Shown here: in pieces, positions 30,894 to 39,802 of the stretch
Layout: the number at the start of each line of letters is the position of its first letter
Numbering within the stretch: position 1 is the stretch's first letter
DNA from: Cytophagales bacterium
Lineage (GTDB): Bacteria; Bacteroidota; Bacteroidia; Cytophagales; Cyclobacteriaceae
Assembly: GCA_020403045.1 (NCBI GenBank)
Contig: JADBYK010000028.1
Span: 1 to 64,000, forward strand
Direction: 5' to 3'
DNA length: 64,000 bases
Program-made: the position numbers and the translations under genes
The notes under the pieces: model-generated
Database searches by the model: none
The model's input: only the letters and a program-made list of their open reading frames with translations
Told to the model about the DNA's origin: nothing

Positions 30894-31928
30894 TCATAAG
30901 TTCGACAGTTCTGAAATTAGCATTTTGTTTTCTTCTGGGGTGCCTATGGTTATCCGCAAACAATTGCCACACAAAAGTACATTGGAACGATCGCGCAGCA
31001 CAATTCCGTTTGATATGAGCGACTGATAAACACTTTTGGCGTTCGTAATCTTAACTAACAAAAAATTGGCTTGCGAAGGGTATACCCTTTGAACAGCCGG
31101 AATTTTTACGAGTTCATTTTCAACAAACTCTCGGGCATCAATGATTTCCGCGATCCATTTGTTTTTTTGTTCGATTTCCTCAAGGCTCTTTAACACAATT
31201 TGTTGAGTGATGCCATTGATGTTGTAAGGAGGTTTTATTTTATTTAATACTGCTATGATCTCTTTGCTGGCAAAGCACATGCCCAAACGTAAGCTGGCAA
31301 GACCCCAGGCCTTAGATAAGGTTTGAAGAATAACGAGGTTGGGGAAGTTATTTAGCAAAGGAATAAAGCCATCATAATTGGTGAAATCAATATAAGCTTC
31401 ATCAACAATTACAATTCCGGGAAATTCTTGTAGTAGAATTCGGATTTTGTCAAGGTCTAGTAAGTTGCCAGAAGGGTTATTGGGGCTGCAAAGAAACAGG
31501 AGCTTGGTATGATCGTCCCACGTCTTTTTTGTTAACTCCAAGTTGATATCAAAGTCTTCTGTGAGCGGAATTGTTTTGATGGCCACTGCATTTATTTCGG
31601 CACTCACCGTGTACATGCCGTAGGTGGGTTGTGGGATGAGTACGTTATCTTGACCGGGTTCACAAAAAGCACGAATCAATAGATCAATAGCTTCGTCACT
31701 GCCATTTCCCAGAAATATTTGTTCTTGGTTGATATTTTTAATCGAGGCAATTTTCTCTTTGAGCTTTTTTTGATGAGGATCAGGGTATCGATTGTACTCA
31801 GTAGGAAATGGGTTTTCGTTCGCATCTAGAAACACGGATGCGTCACCTTTAAAATCATCCCGCGCTGATGAATAAGGTTTCAACTTGGCTACATTAGCCC
31901 TTACCAATTTGTTCAGTTCAAAGTTCAT
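30894..31928 (-). CDS. hisC: Histidinol-phosphate aminotransferase
   Basis: LDANENPFP; FLGNGSDEAIDLLIRAFCEPG; QTLSKAWGLASLRLG. Confidence 0.97.
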   Translation of the reverse strand: MNFELNKLVRANVAKLKPYSSARDDFKGDASVFLDANENPFPTEYNRYPDPHQKKLKEKIASIKNINQEQIFLGNGSDEAIDLLIRAFCEPGQDNVLIPQPTYGMYTVSAEINAVAIKTIPLTEDFDINLELTKKTWDDHTKLLFLCSPNNPSGNLLDLDKIRILLQEFPGIVIVDEAYIDFTNYDGFIPLLNNFPNLVILQTLSKAWGLASLRLGMCFASKEIIAVLNKIKPPYNINGITQQIVLKSLEEIEQKNKWIAEIIDAREFVENELVKIPAVQRVYPSQANFLLVKITNAKSVYQSLISNGIVLRDRSNVLLCGNCLRITIGTPEENKMLISELSNL

Positions 31929-31968
31929 TCTAAATTCTGAATTCTAAATTCTAAATTCTACTTTCTCC
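31927..31968 (-). repeat. 7-nt-period tandem repeat spanning hisD stop to hisC start
   Basis: Plus strand ATTCTAA ATTCTGA ATTCTAA ATTCTAA ATTCTAC TTTCTCC; fills the whole 29-nt gap and overlaps stop and start codons. Confidence 0.9.
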
Positions 31969-33232
31969 TTATCCGAATTGCTTCTGCATGTCCACGTAAT
32001 TGTTCAGCCTCTGCCATTTCCTCTACCACCGGACCAAGTGCATTCAATCCTTCTTTCGTCAGTTTTTGGATGGTGATGTATTTCATAAAACTGTCTAAAG
32101 AAACACCACTGTAAGCTTTGGCGCATCCATTAGTTGGTAACGTATGGTTCGTTCCCGAAGCATAGTCACCGACAGATTCGGGGGAATAGGGTCCGAGAAA
32201 AATGGAGCCTGCATTGATAATTTTTTCGGCTATTGAATCGCAATCTGTTGTATTAATAATCAAATGCTCAGGAGCATATGCATTCACATAATCAACAAGT
32301 GCATCCGATGAGTTAAATACAATTGCCAAGCTGTTCTTTAGCGCTTGTTGCGCTACCTCCACCCGGGGTAATTTGCTGAGCTGTTGTGTAAGTTCTTTTT
32401 GTGTAGCTTCTACAATAGCCTTATTCAAAGTAACTAATACAACCTGGCTATCGGCACCATGTTCGGCTTGTGATAGCAGGTCAGCAGCAATAAAACTTGG
32501 ATTTGTCGATTCATCTGCAATCACCAATACCTCAGAGGGGCCAGCGGGCATATCTATCGCAGTGCCTTCCTGGTTAATTAATTGCTTTGCTTTCGTCACA
32601 AATTGATTGCCTGGTCCAAAAATCTTATTTACAGCGGGTATGGTTGCAGTTCCATACGCCATCGCTGCGATAGCTTGTGCTCCACCTACTTTGAATATTT
32701 TTTTGACACCCGTAATGGACGCAGCAAATAGAATCGCTGAATTGATCTTTCCTTCTTTATCAGGAGGCGTACAAAGAATTACTTCCTCGCATCCTGCCAG
32801 TTTTGCTGGGATGGCCAACATCAACACAGTAGAAAAAAGTGGAGCTGATCCACCGGGTATATATATTCCGGCTTTTTGAATGGCAACACCTTTTCGCCAA
32901 CATGTAACGCCCGGCTGAGTTTCCACCTTTAGGTCATCTTTCTTTTGTGCTGCGTGAAATTTAGTAATGTTGCTTGCCGCAGCATGAATAGCATTCTTCA
33001 AACTTTCGGAAACCTCTTCAATTGCTTTTTTTACTTCTTCATCCGTCACCTGAAGTTGATTGAGGTGTACTTGATCAAACTGTTTCGTTAGTTCTTTCAA
33101 GGCCTCATCTCCAGATTTTTTAACGCGAGCCAGAGTATTTTTAACACTGCTGTCTAAATATTCCAATTCCATTTGTGGCCTTTGACACAGTGCAGCCCAT
33201 TTATTTTTTGGTGGATTAATTTCTAGTCTCAT
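31958..33232 (-). CDS. hisD: Histidinol dehydrogenase
   Basis: KAGIYIPGGSAPLFSTVLM; GPSEVLVIAD; SVGDYASGTNHTLPTNG. Confidence 0.98.
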   Translation of the reverse strand: MRLEINPPKNKWAALCQRPQMELEYLDSSVKNTLARVKKSGDEALKELTKQFDQVHLNQLQVTDEEVKKAIEEVSESLKNAIHAAASNITKFHAAQKKDDLKVETQPGVTCWRKGVAIQKAGIYIPGGSAPLFSTVLMLAIPAKLAGCEEVILCTPPDKEGKINSAILFAASITGVKKIFKVGGAQAIAAMAYGTATIPAVNKIFGPGNQFVTKAKQLINQEGTAIDMPAGPSEVLVIADESTNPSFIAADLLSQAEHGADSQVVLVTLNKAIVEATQKELTQQLSKLPRVEVAQQALKNSLAIVFNSSDALVDYVNAYAPEHLIINTTDCDSIAEKIINAGSIFLGPYSPESVGDYASGTNHTLPTNGCAKAYSGVSLDSFMKYITIQKLTKEGLNALGPVVEEMAEAEQLRGHAEAIRIRRK

Positions 33233-33236
33233 GTGG

Positions 33237-33285
33237 ATTTATTCTAACTTCTAAATTCTTGATTTCTGCATTCTTGTATCTTTTA
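33237..33285 (-). repeat. Degenerate 7-nt-period repeat, hisG-hisD gap
   Basis: Minus strand ACAAGAA TGCAGAA ATCAAGAA TTTAGAA GTTAGAA. Confidence 0.75.
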
Positions 33286-33288
33286 AGT

Positions 33289-34149
33289 CTAAGCAATCAT
33301 CTTCTCGATAGGAATCACCAAAATCCCCTCAGCACCAAATGATTTTAATAAATCAATTTTTTCCCAGAAATCATTCTCATCTACCACCGAATGTAAGCTT
33401 GACCAGCCTGCTCTGCTCAGCGGCATAATAGTCGGACTTTTCATTCCGGGAATCACACTGGTGATTTTTTCAATGGCTTCATTCGGACAATTCAACAATA
33501 TGTATTTATTGTTTTTTGCAGACTGCACCGCTTGCATTCTAAACAGAAGCTTGTCAAGGATCACCTTTTTAGCAACTTCTAACTCGGGAGTAGCGATTAA
33601 AATGGCTTCGCTTTGCATGACGATGTCCACTTCTTTAAGTCCATTGCTTAATAGTGTGCTGCCTGTACTTACGATATCGCAGATAGCATCGGCCAACCCG
33701 ATACCTGGAGCAATTTCTACCGATCCGCTGATCTCATGAATGCCCGCCTTGATTTTATTTTTATCTAAATACTGTTGAACAATAACTGGGAACGAGGTTG
33801 CAATATTTTTCCCTTCCAGGTAAGAGATGCCTGTGAAACTCTCAGATCTGGGAATGGCAATAGACAATCGACACTTGGCGAAATCGAGACGCCTTACCAA
33901 TTCATTCTTCTTTTGTTTCTCAACAAAAACATTCTCACCCACAATGCCTGCATCTGCTACCTTGTCTTCCACATATTGTGGAATGTCATCGTCACGAAGA
34001 AAAAGGAGTTCGATAGGAAGATTTCTTACCTGGGTCTTTAGCTGGTCTTTGCCGTTGCTAAATTGAAGACCACTTTCTTTTAAAAGTTTTAGCGAGTCTT
34101 CCTGCAAGCGACCCGATTTTTGAATGGCGATTCGAAGAGTTGTATTCAT
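33289..34149 (-). CDS. hisG: ATP phosphoribosyltransferase (long form)
   Basis: LRIAIQKSGRLQEDSLKLLKESG; CDIVSTGSTLLSNGL; C-terminal regulatory domain. Confidence 0.97.
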   Translation of the reverse strand: MNTTLRIAIQKSGRLQEDSLKLLKESGLQFSNGKDQLKTQVRNLPIELLFLRDDDIPQYVEDKVADAGIVGENVFVEKQKKNELVRRLDFAKCRLSIAIPRSESFTGISYLEGKNIATSFPVIVQQYLDKNKIKAGIHEISGSVEIAPGIGLADAICDIVSTGSTLLSNGLKEVDIVMQSEAILIATPELEVAKKVILDKLLFRMQAVQSAKNNKYILLNCPNEAIEKITSVIPGMKSPTIMPLSRAGWSSLHSVVDENDFWEKIDLLKSFGAEGILVIPIEKMIA

Positions 34150-34192
34150 TTATTCTTGCGTTCTGTAGTTATACGTTTCATTGACTGCCTTT

Positions 34193-34227
34193 AAACAAAA
34201 AAGGCTTACCGATGTTGGTAAGCCTTT
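34193..34227 (-). terminator. his attenuator intrinsic terminator
   Basis: Minus strand AAAGGCTTACC AACATC GGTAAGCCTTT TTTG: 11-bp stem with T run, between leader peptide and hisG. Confidence 0.9.
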
Positions 34228-34247
34228 CTTAAGTTTTTATTGTAAAA

Positions 34248-34316
34248 TCAAAACATAAAGCCAACCAATAAGCCTGCAGCTTGATGGTGGTGATGGATAT
34301 TTTGAGTGTTGTTCAT
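34248..34316 (-). CDS. hisL: his operon leader peptide MNNTQNIHHHHQAAGLLVGFMF*
   Basis: 23-codon ORF with CAT-CAC-CAC-CAT (4 His) directly upstream of an intrinsic terminator and hisG. Confidence 0.9.
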   Translation of the reverse strand: MNNTQNIHHHHQAAGLLVGFMF

Positions 34317-34443
34317 GCGTTAATGTGGAGCAAATAAAGAGATTCCTTGCAATTATTCAAAGGTGTTGCCTAAAAAGTTATAGTCATTTCAGTAAGCCAG
34401 GATGAAACAACTGCTAGCAAAACCTGTTTAGATTGTCGTATTT

Positions 34444-35472
34444 TTGTTTGTTATGATGCGTTTAATCCCATTAGTATGCCTATTTACCGTGCTCTCTTGC
34501 TCGGATTCAAAAGAGGCACGTTTGCAGCAATTTTTGCTAAAGGGCAACCTGGCCACAAAACAGCGTAGTTTTGATCAGGCTGCCTATTATTTTGGTGAGG
34601 CGATACGGGTAGAGCCTTGCTATGCCGATGCATGGAACAACCTGGGAACTGTCTATTTCGAACAAGGTAGATTTGAATTGGCGATCGAGAAGTACACGAA
34701 AGCGATCGAGTGCCAGCCAGGTTTTCTGAATGCACTATTGAATCGTGCCAACACCGCCTATGAATTGAAAGAGTATTACAAAGCTATCGAAGACTTAGAT
34801 AGAGTTGCCGCTATAAAACCGGATACTGCTTTGGTCTATTTTACCAAAGGGTTGGTGTTTACGAAAATGCGTAAGTTCGATAACGCGCTGGACGCATTTG
34901 CTAAATCAATCCAAATGGATCCAACAAATATGGATTACAAAGTGAATCACTCTATTGTGCATTATTATCGAAAGGACTTTGATTTAGCAAAATTGGAGTT
35001 GGAGAAATTGGCTGAAACGAAGAAAGACGAGCCCAATATTTACAACACACTCTCACTCATCGAAACGGAAAAGGGCAACTATCAAGAAGCATTGAAAATG
35101 GTCAACAAAGCTATCGAGTTGGATACCAAGCAATCCTATTTTCTTAACAACCGGGGTTTTATTTTTCTCAGTTTGAATGAGATGGAAAAAGCAGAAGCCG
35201 ACATCAACGAGAGTATTTCTGAAGATCCTTATAATGCCTGGGCGTACCGAAACAAAGGCGTGTTTTATTTGATGAAGGGCGACTATCCATCAGCAGAGCG
35301 TTTGTTGAAACAATCGCTAGATATGGATAATTTTGTGGACAAGATCTATTTCTATTTGGGTATGGCTTACTTGAAGAATGGAAAGACAGCCGTAGCTTGC
35401 AATTCATTTAAAAAATCGGAGGAGCTAGGCGATAAGATGATGACTACCGATTTGGTTAAGGCTTGCAAGTGA
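34444..35472 (+). CDS. TPR-repeat lipoprotein-like protein
   Basis: Repeated TPR signatures (AWNNLGTVYFEQGRFELAIEKYTKAIE etc.); LSCSDS lipobox-like N-terminus. Confidence 0.93.
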   Translation: MFVMMRLIPLVCLFTVLSCSDSKEARLQQFLLKGNLATKQRSFDQAAYYFGEAIRVEPCYADAWNNLGTVYFEQGRFELAIEKYTKAIECQPGFLNALLNRANTAYELKEYYKAIEDLDRVAAIKPDTALVYFTKGLVFTKMRKFDNALDAFAKSIQMDPTNMDYKVNHSIVHYYRKDFDLAKLELEKLAETKKDEPNIYNTLSLIETEKGNYQEALKMVNKAIELDTKQSYFLNNRGFIFLSLNEMEKAEADINESISEDPYNAWAYRNKGVFYLMKGDYPSAERLLKQSLDMDNFVDKIYFYLGMAYLKNGKTAVACNSFKKSEELGDKMMTTDLVKACK

Positions 35473-36107
35473 GTTGGCACGAGATTATAAAGAGATTGGA
35501 GATTAGGCTTGCTAAACCTTTGCCGGGAGATACAGCACACGAACCACTTCGAGCGTCTCCAACAGGGCTTATCAAACCTAAATTCGAACACCAGGTTCCA
35601 CCGAGGCCAGGAAGTGTGTTGATTTTGCTTTATCCCGAAGGGGAGAGACTTAAATTCCCACTCACCAAAAGGCAAGAATATGTAGGGACCCATAGTGCGC
35701 AAGTGAGTTTCCCAGGCGGTAAGTCTGAGCCCGATGAGAGCTATTTGGAAACAGCACTGCGAGAGGCAGAAGAGGAGATAGGCGTACCTGCCGACCAGGT
35801 AAAGGTGATTGGAAAGCTCAGTCCATTTTTTGTAATTCCCAGCAATTTTTTAGTTACTCCTGTGGTCGCTTTCGCAGAAAGGAAACCCGTTTTTACCCCG
35901 CAACTTTCAGAAGTTGACAAAATCATCGAAGGAGATGTGGAGGAACTTTTAAGAGAAGATGCTGTAATAGTAAAGGAGATCGTGGCAGCCAAAATTTACC
36001 CAATGCTTGCCCCGCATTTTGAAATTGAAGGTGAAGTAGTGTGGGGGGCTACTGCCATGATGTTGAATGAGTTTAGGATGGTAATGAAAGAAGTCTATCA
36101 TCCATAG
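35463..36107 (+). CDS. NUDIX hydrolase (CoA pyrophosphatase-like)
   Basis: Nudix box GGKSEPDESYLETALREAEEEIGV; TTG or downstream GTG start. Confidence 0.92.
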   Translation: MQVSWHEIIKRLEIRLAKPLPGDTAHEPLRASPTGLIKPKFEHQVPPRPGSVLILLYPEGERLKFPLTKRQEYVGTHSAQVSFPGGKSEPDESYLETALREAEEEIGVPADQVKVIGKLSPFFVIPSNFLVTPVVAFAERKPVFTPQLSEVDKIIEGDVEELLREDAVIVKEIVAAKIYPMLAPHFEIEGEVVWGATAMMLNEFRMVMKEVYHP

Positions 36108-36201
36108 CCGATCTCCTGCCCCTCGCATAAAACAATCAGTGTTTAGCCAAGTTTTGTTTATATTTCTAACTGATTGCTCGATTCCACCAACTTCAAATCC
36201 T

Positions 36202-38637
36202 ATGAAAAACTTAATCATTCTCATTCTCGCTTTTGGCTTTGGACGTATAAATGCCCAAGATGCTACAACCTATCAACGACCACCACAAGCGATAGCTGAT
36301 CTTGTAGAAGCTCCATCAACGCCCGCTGTCCTTTTCTCACCAGACAAAGCATGGATGGTTTTTCTAGAACGCTCAGATTACCCTACTATTGAAGAACTCT
36401 CTCGTCCGGAATTACGCATTGCAGGTCTACGCATCAACCCCGATAATTTTGGGCAAAGCCGCAATAATTTTTTTGTTGGTCTGAAGATAAAAGCCATGAA
36501 AGAAACACAGCTATCTTCGGTAGCCAATTTACCTTCTCCTTTACAGATGAGTAATTTTCAGTTTGCCCCCGATAGCAAGAAGGCAGCATTTTTACAGACT
36601 TTTCCAGATCGTCTTGAGCTTTGGGTGGTCGACTTCACCGCTTTGACTGCACGGAAGATTTCCTCTAAAAAAGTAAACAACACGATTGGGAATCCATTTG
36701 CGTGGCTTTCTACCTCCGCTAGTATAGTTTACCTGGCAGCAGCCAATGATGGAAAAGTGATGCCACCCAAGTCAAGAGTTCCTGTTGGACCCGTGGTGGA
36801 AGAGAATCTCGGAAAGAAAGCACCAAATCGCACCTATCAGGATTTGCTAAAAAACTTCTACGATGAATCGCTCTTCGATCATTACTGTACCTCTCAGTTG
36901 ACACTTATTAATTTAGACGGAGCCGAGTCTCTAGTGGGAAAGCCCGGTATCTATTTGAGTCAATCGCCATCGCCCGATGCGCGTTTTATTCTTACCAAAG
37001 AAATTCAACGCCCTTATTCTTACCTGGTTCCTGCCGGTTTGTTCCCACAGTCAGTAGATGTTTTAACGACTGGTGGCATTTTGGTCAAACATGTTGCTTC
37101 CATTCCGCTGGCTGATAATATTCCACTTGGTTTTAGTTCATCTATTAAAGGCCCACGAGGTCATGGTTGGCGAAATGATGTGTCTTCTACACTTTATTGG
37201 GTTGAGGCGCAAGATGGGGGAGACCCAAAAGTAAAAGCAGATGTGCGTGATAAGCTTTTTCAATGGCCGGCACCTTTCACGACCACGTCTTCCGAAATGG
37301 TGAGTTTGCCCCTGCGATATGGCGGAATCAGTTGGGGAAATGAAAAAGTGGCTTGGGTGTATGAAAGCTGGTGGTCAGATCGGAAGCAGCGAGTATATCA
37401 AATTGACCCGACTAACGTATCACCAAAGAAAACCATCTTTGACTTTTCATCGGAAGATGTGTATGCCGATCCGGGAAACGTGGTTAGCACTACAAATTCA
37501 TTTGGTAGATCAGTCATGTTGATCAACAATAACGCGGCTTATTTGACGGGTGATGGAGCTTCACCGGAAGGTGATCGCCCTTTCCTCGATAAGATTGATT
37601 TATCCACCGGAAAAGTAAGCAGACAGTGGCGCAGCGAAGCTCCCTACTATGAAACGGTGGTCGCTATGCTGGATGTTAAGAAAGGAACTTTTGTTACATC
37701 GCGCGAGTCGCAGACCGAAAACCCTAACTACTATGTGCGAACCATCGGTTCGAAAAGTGTGCAACCACTGACTGCATTTCCGCATCCATATCCACAGTTG
37801 AAGGACGTTAAAAAGCAAGTGTTGAAATATAAACGTGCAGATGGTGTTGACCTTACAGCCGATCTTTATTTGCCTCCCGGTTATAAAAAAGAAGATGGAC
37901 CACTTCCTACTTTCTTTTGGGCTTATCCGGCAGAGTTTAAATCAAAGAGCACAGCAGGGCAGGTGAAGGGTTCGCCTTATGAATTCACTCGATTAAATTG
38001 GGGCAGCCCTATTTATTGGGTGTTGAGGGGCTATGCGATTTTAGACAATGCATCCATTCCAATTGTGGGAGAAGGAGAAACAGAACCGAATGACACTTAC
38101 GTTCAACAATTGGTGTCAAGCGCTAAAGCAGCTATCGATTATGGCGCTTCGCTGGGTGTTGTTGATCCTACCCGTGTGGCAGCCGGAGGTCATAGTTATG
38201 GAGCATTTATGACTGGTAATTTATTGGCTCATTCGGATTTATTCAGAGCCGGCATTGCACGAAGTGGTGCTTACAATCGCACATTGACGCCCTTTGGGTT
38301 TCAAGCTGAAGAACGCACCTACTGGCAAGCGCCACAAGTGTATTATGAAATGTCACCTTTCTCTTATGCAGATAAAATTAAAGAACCGATTTTGATGATA
38401 CATGGCGAAGCCGATAACAACACGGGTACATTTCCTATCCAAAGCGAGCGCATGTACAATGCGATCAAGGGGCATGGTGGAACAGCTCGTTTTGTATTGC
38501 TTCCCTATGAAAGCCATGGCTATCGTGGAAAAGAATCGGTGATGCACATGTTCTGGGAAATGGACACGTGGTTAGGGCGGTATGTGAAAGGGCCAAAGGA
38601 AACACCACCGAATACAAAAGTGGATTTGAAGAATTGA
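36202..38637 (+). CDS. S9 family prolyl oligopeptidase (glutamyl endopeptidase-like)
   Basis: Signal peptide at MKNLIILILAFGFG; GGHSYGAFMTGNLL nucleophile; IHGEADNNTGTFPIQSERMY; track start 36139 is upstream. Confidence 0.92.
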   Translation: MKNLIILILAFGFGRINAQDATTYQRPPQAIADLVEAPSTPAVLFSPDKAWMVFLERSDYPTIEELSRPELRIAGLRINPDNFGQSRNNFFVGLKIKAMKETQLSSVANLPSPLQMSNFQFAPDSKKAAFLQTFPDRLELWVVDFTALTARKISSKKVNNTIGNPFAWLSTSASIVYLAAANDGKVMPPKSRVPVGPVVEENLGKKAPNRTYQDLLKNFYDESLFDHYCTSQLTLINLDGAESLVGKPGIYLSQSPSPDARFILTKEIQRPYSYLVPAGLFPQSVDVLTTGGILVKHVASIPLADNIPLGFSSSIKGPRGHGWRNDVSSTLYWVEAQDGGDPKVKADVRDKLFQWPAPFTTTSSEMVSLPLRYGGISWGNEKVAWVYESWWSDRKQRVYQIDPTNVSPKKTIFDFSSEDVYADPGNVVSTTNSFGRSVMLINNNAAYLTGDGASPEGDRPFLDKIDLSTGKVSRQWRSEAPYYETVVAMLDVKKGTFVTSRESQTENPNYYVRTIGSKSVQPLTAFPHPYPQLKDVKKQVLKYKRADGVDLTADLYLPPGYKKEDGPLPTFFWAYPAEFKSKSTAGQVKGSPYEFTRLNWGSPIYWVLRGYAILDNASIPIVGEGETEPNDTYVQQLVSSAKAAIDYGASLGVVDPTRVAAGGHSYGAFMTGNLLAHSDLFRAGIARSGAYNRTLTPFGFQAEERTYWQAPQVYYEMSPFSYADKIKEPILMIHGEADNNTGTFPIQSERMYNAIKGHGGTARFVLLPYESHGYRGKESVMHMFWEMDTWLGRYVKGPKETPPNTKVDLKN

Positions 38638-38726
38638 TACGGTTGTATTAACTTGATAGTAGAGAAGTCAGTATTTTGAGAGCAATTACAAAGATTAAAT
38701 AAATTGTAATTCACAATGGTATAAAT

Positions 38727-39101
38727 ATGAATTTAGAGGAAAGGATCATCGAATTATTGGCGGAATACCTGAAAAAAGGAGACCAACTAACGGATCGAGC
38801 AGATCGAACTGAGCGCGGTATTGAGATCATGAGCCGCGCTCTTGCCGAGAATGATCTAAAGTTCAACGTGATGAATGAAAAGTTCAATGAGATGAACGAA
38901 AAGTTCAATGCAACGTATGAAAAAATGAACGAGAAGTTCAATGCAACGAATGAAAAAATGAACGAGAAGTTCAATGTGGTCAACCAAGAGATAAAACAGT
39001 TGCGCGAAGACCAAAATAGCATGCGCGAAGAGCAAGGTGTATTGCTAAAGGAACTTATTTCGTTATCAAAACGGGTGAGCGTGGTAGAAGAAAAGCATTG
39101 A
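38727..39101 (+). CDS. Small coiled-coil protein with tandem MNEKFNAT-type repeats
   Basis: KFNVMNE KFNEMNE KFNATYEKMNE KFNATNEKMNE KFNVVNQ; intact ORF with a decayed second copy downstream. Confidence 0.8.
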   Translation: MNLEERIIELLAEYLKKGDQLTDRADRTERGIEIMSRALAENDLKFNVMNEKFNEMNEKFNATYEKMNEKFNATNEKMNEKFNVVNQEIKQLREDQNSMREEQGVLLKELISLSKRVSVVEEKH

Positions 39102-39128
39102 GCTGCGAGGGCTTCGTGGGGTGGCTGA

Positions 39129-39272
39129 GTATTGCTTCCCTACGAAAGCCATGACTGCCGCGGCAAAGAATCGGTGATGCACATGTTCTGGGAGATGGAT
39201 ACCTGGCTGGAGCGGTATGTAAAAGGGCCAAAGGAAACACCACCAAACACAAAAGTGAATTTGAAGCAGTGA
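39129..39272 (+). pseudogene. 3'-terminal fragment of a second S9 peptidase gene
   Basis: LPYESHDCRGKESVMHMFWEMDTWLERYVKGPKETPPNTKVNLKQ* nearly identical to the C-terminus of the 36202-38637 product. Confidence 0.9.
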
Positions 39273-39337
39273 TACTATTGTCTTAACTTGGTAGTAGAGA
39301 CGCAGTCGTATAAGCTGTATTTCAAATAGTTATTAAT

Positions 39338-39584
39338 ATGAATTTAGAAGAAAGGATCATCGAATTATTGGTGGAATACCTAAAAAAAGGCGATCAGTTA
39401 TCTGATCGAGCAGATCGAACCGAGCGAGGCACTCGCTGAAAATGATGTAAAGTTCAATGCAATGAACGAAAAGTTCAATGTGGTCAGCCAAGAGATAAAA
39501 CAATTGCGCGAAGACCAAGGCATTGTTCTAAAAGAACTCATTTCGTTATCAAAGCGTGTGGCTGTGGTTGAAGAAAGGCGCTAA
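39338..39584 (+). pseudogene. Decayed copy of the coiled-coil gene
   Basis: MNLEERIIELLVEYLKKGDQLSDRADRTERG then frameshift from a ~20-nt deletion; 3' part still encodes MNEKFNVVSQEIKQLREDQGIVLKELISLSKRVAVVEERR*. Confidence 0.9.
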
Positions 39585-39761
39585 AATCCTGAATGTTACT
39601 TTTTTCAATACAGTGACAAGGTTTTTTGTTTAGCAGTATCTCCAGCTGAAAAGCACATAATCAATGGCGCACTAGCGCATCGTTTCTAGTTAAGTCAAAA
39701 GACCCAAGTAACCTTTCTTCAAATCAATCCTACCGCAGTAGTGCAGCGAATACAAAGGGGC

Positions 39762-39781
39762 CATGACACCTAGGTGTCATG
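39762..39781. repeat. Perfect 20-bp palindrome CATGACACCTAGGTGTCATG
   Basis: Exact self-complement immediately 3' of the giant T9SS gene. Confidence 0.95.
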
Positions 39782-39802
39782 ACTCCTGGGATTTTCTTGA
39801 AA

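Noticed and set aside
38673-38713. AATTACAA...TTGTAATT inverted repeat after the S9 peptidase
   Set aside because: Short A/T-only stem that could be chance in AT-rich intergenic DNA; too weak to call a terminator.
38711-39022. Minus-strand ORF with LNFSFI repeats
   Set aside because: Antisense shadow of the coiled-coil gene repeats; the plus-strand frame has a sensible amphipathic protein and a paralogous pseudogene.
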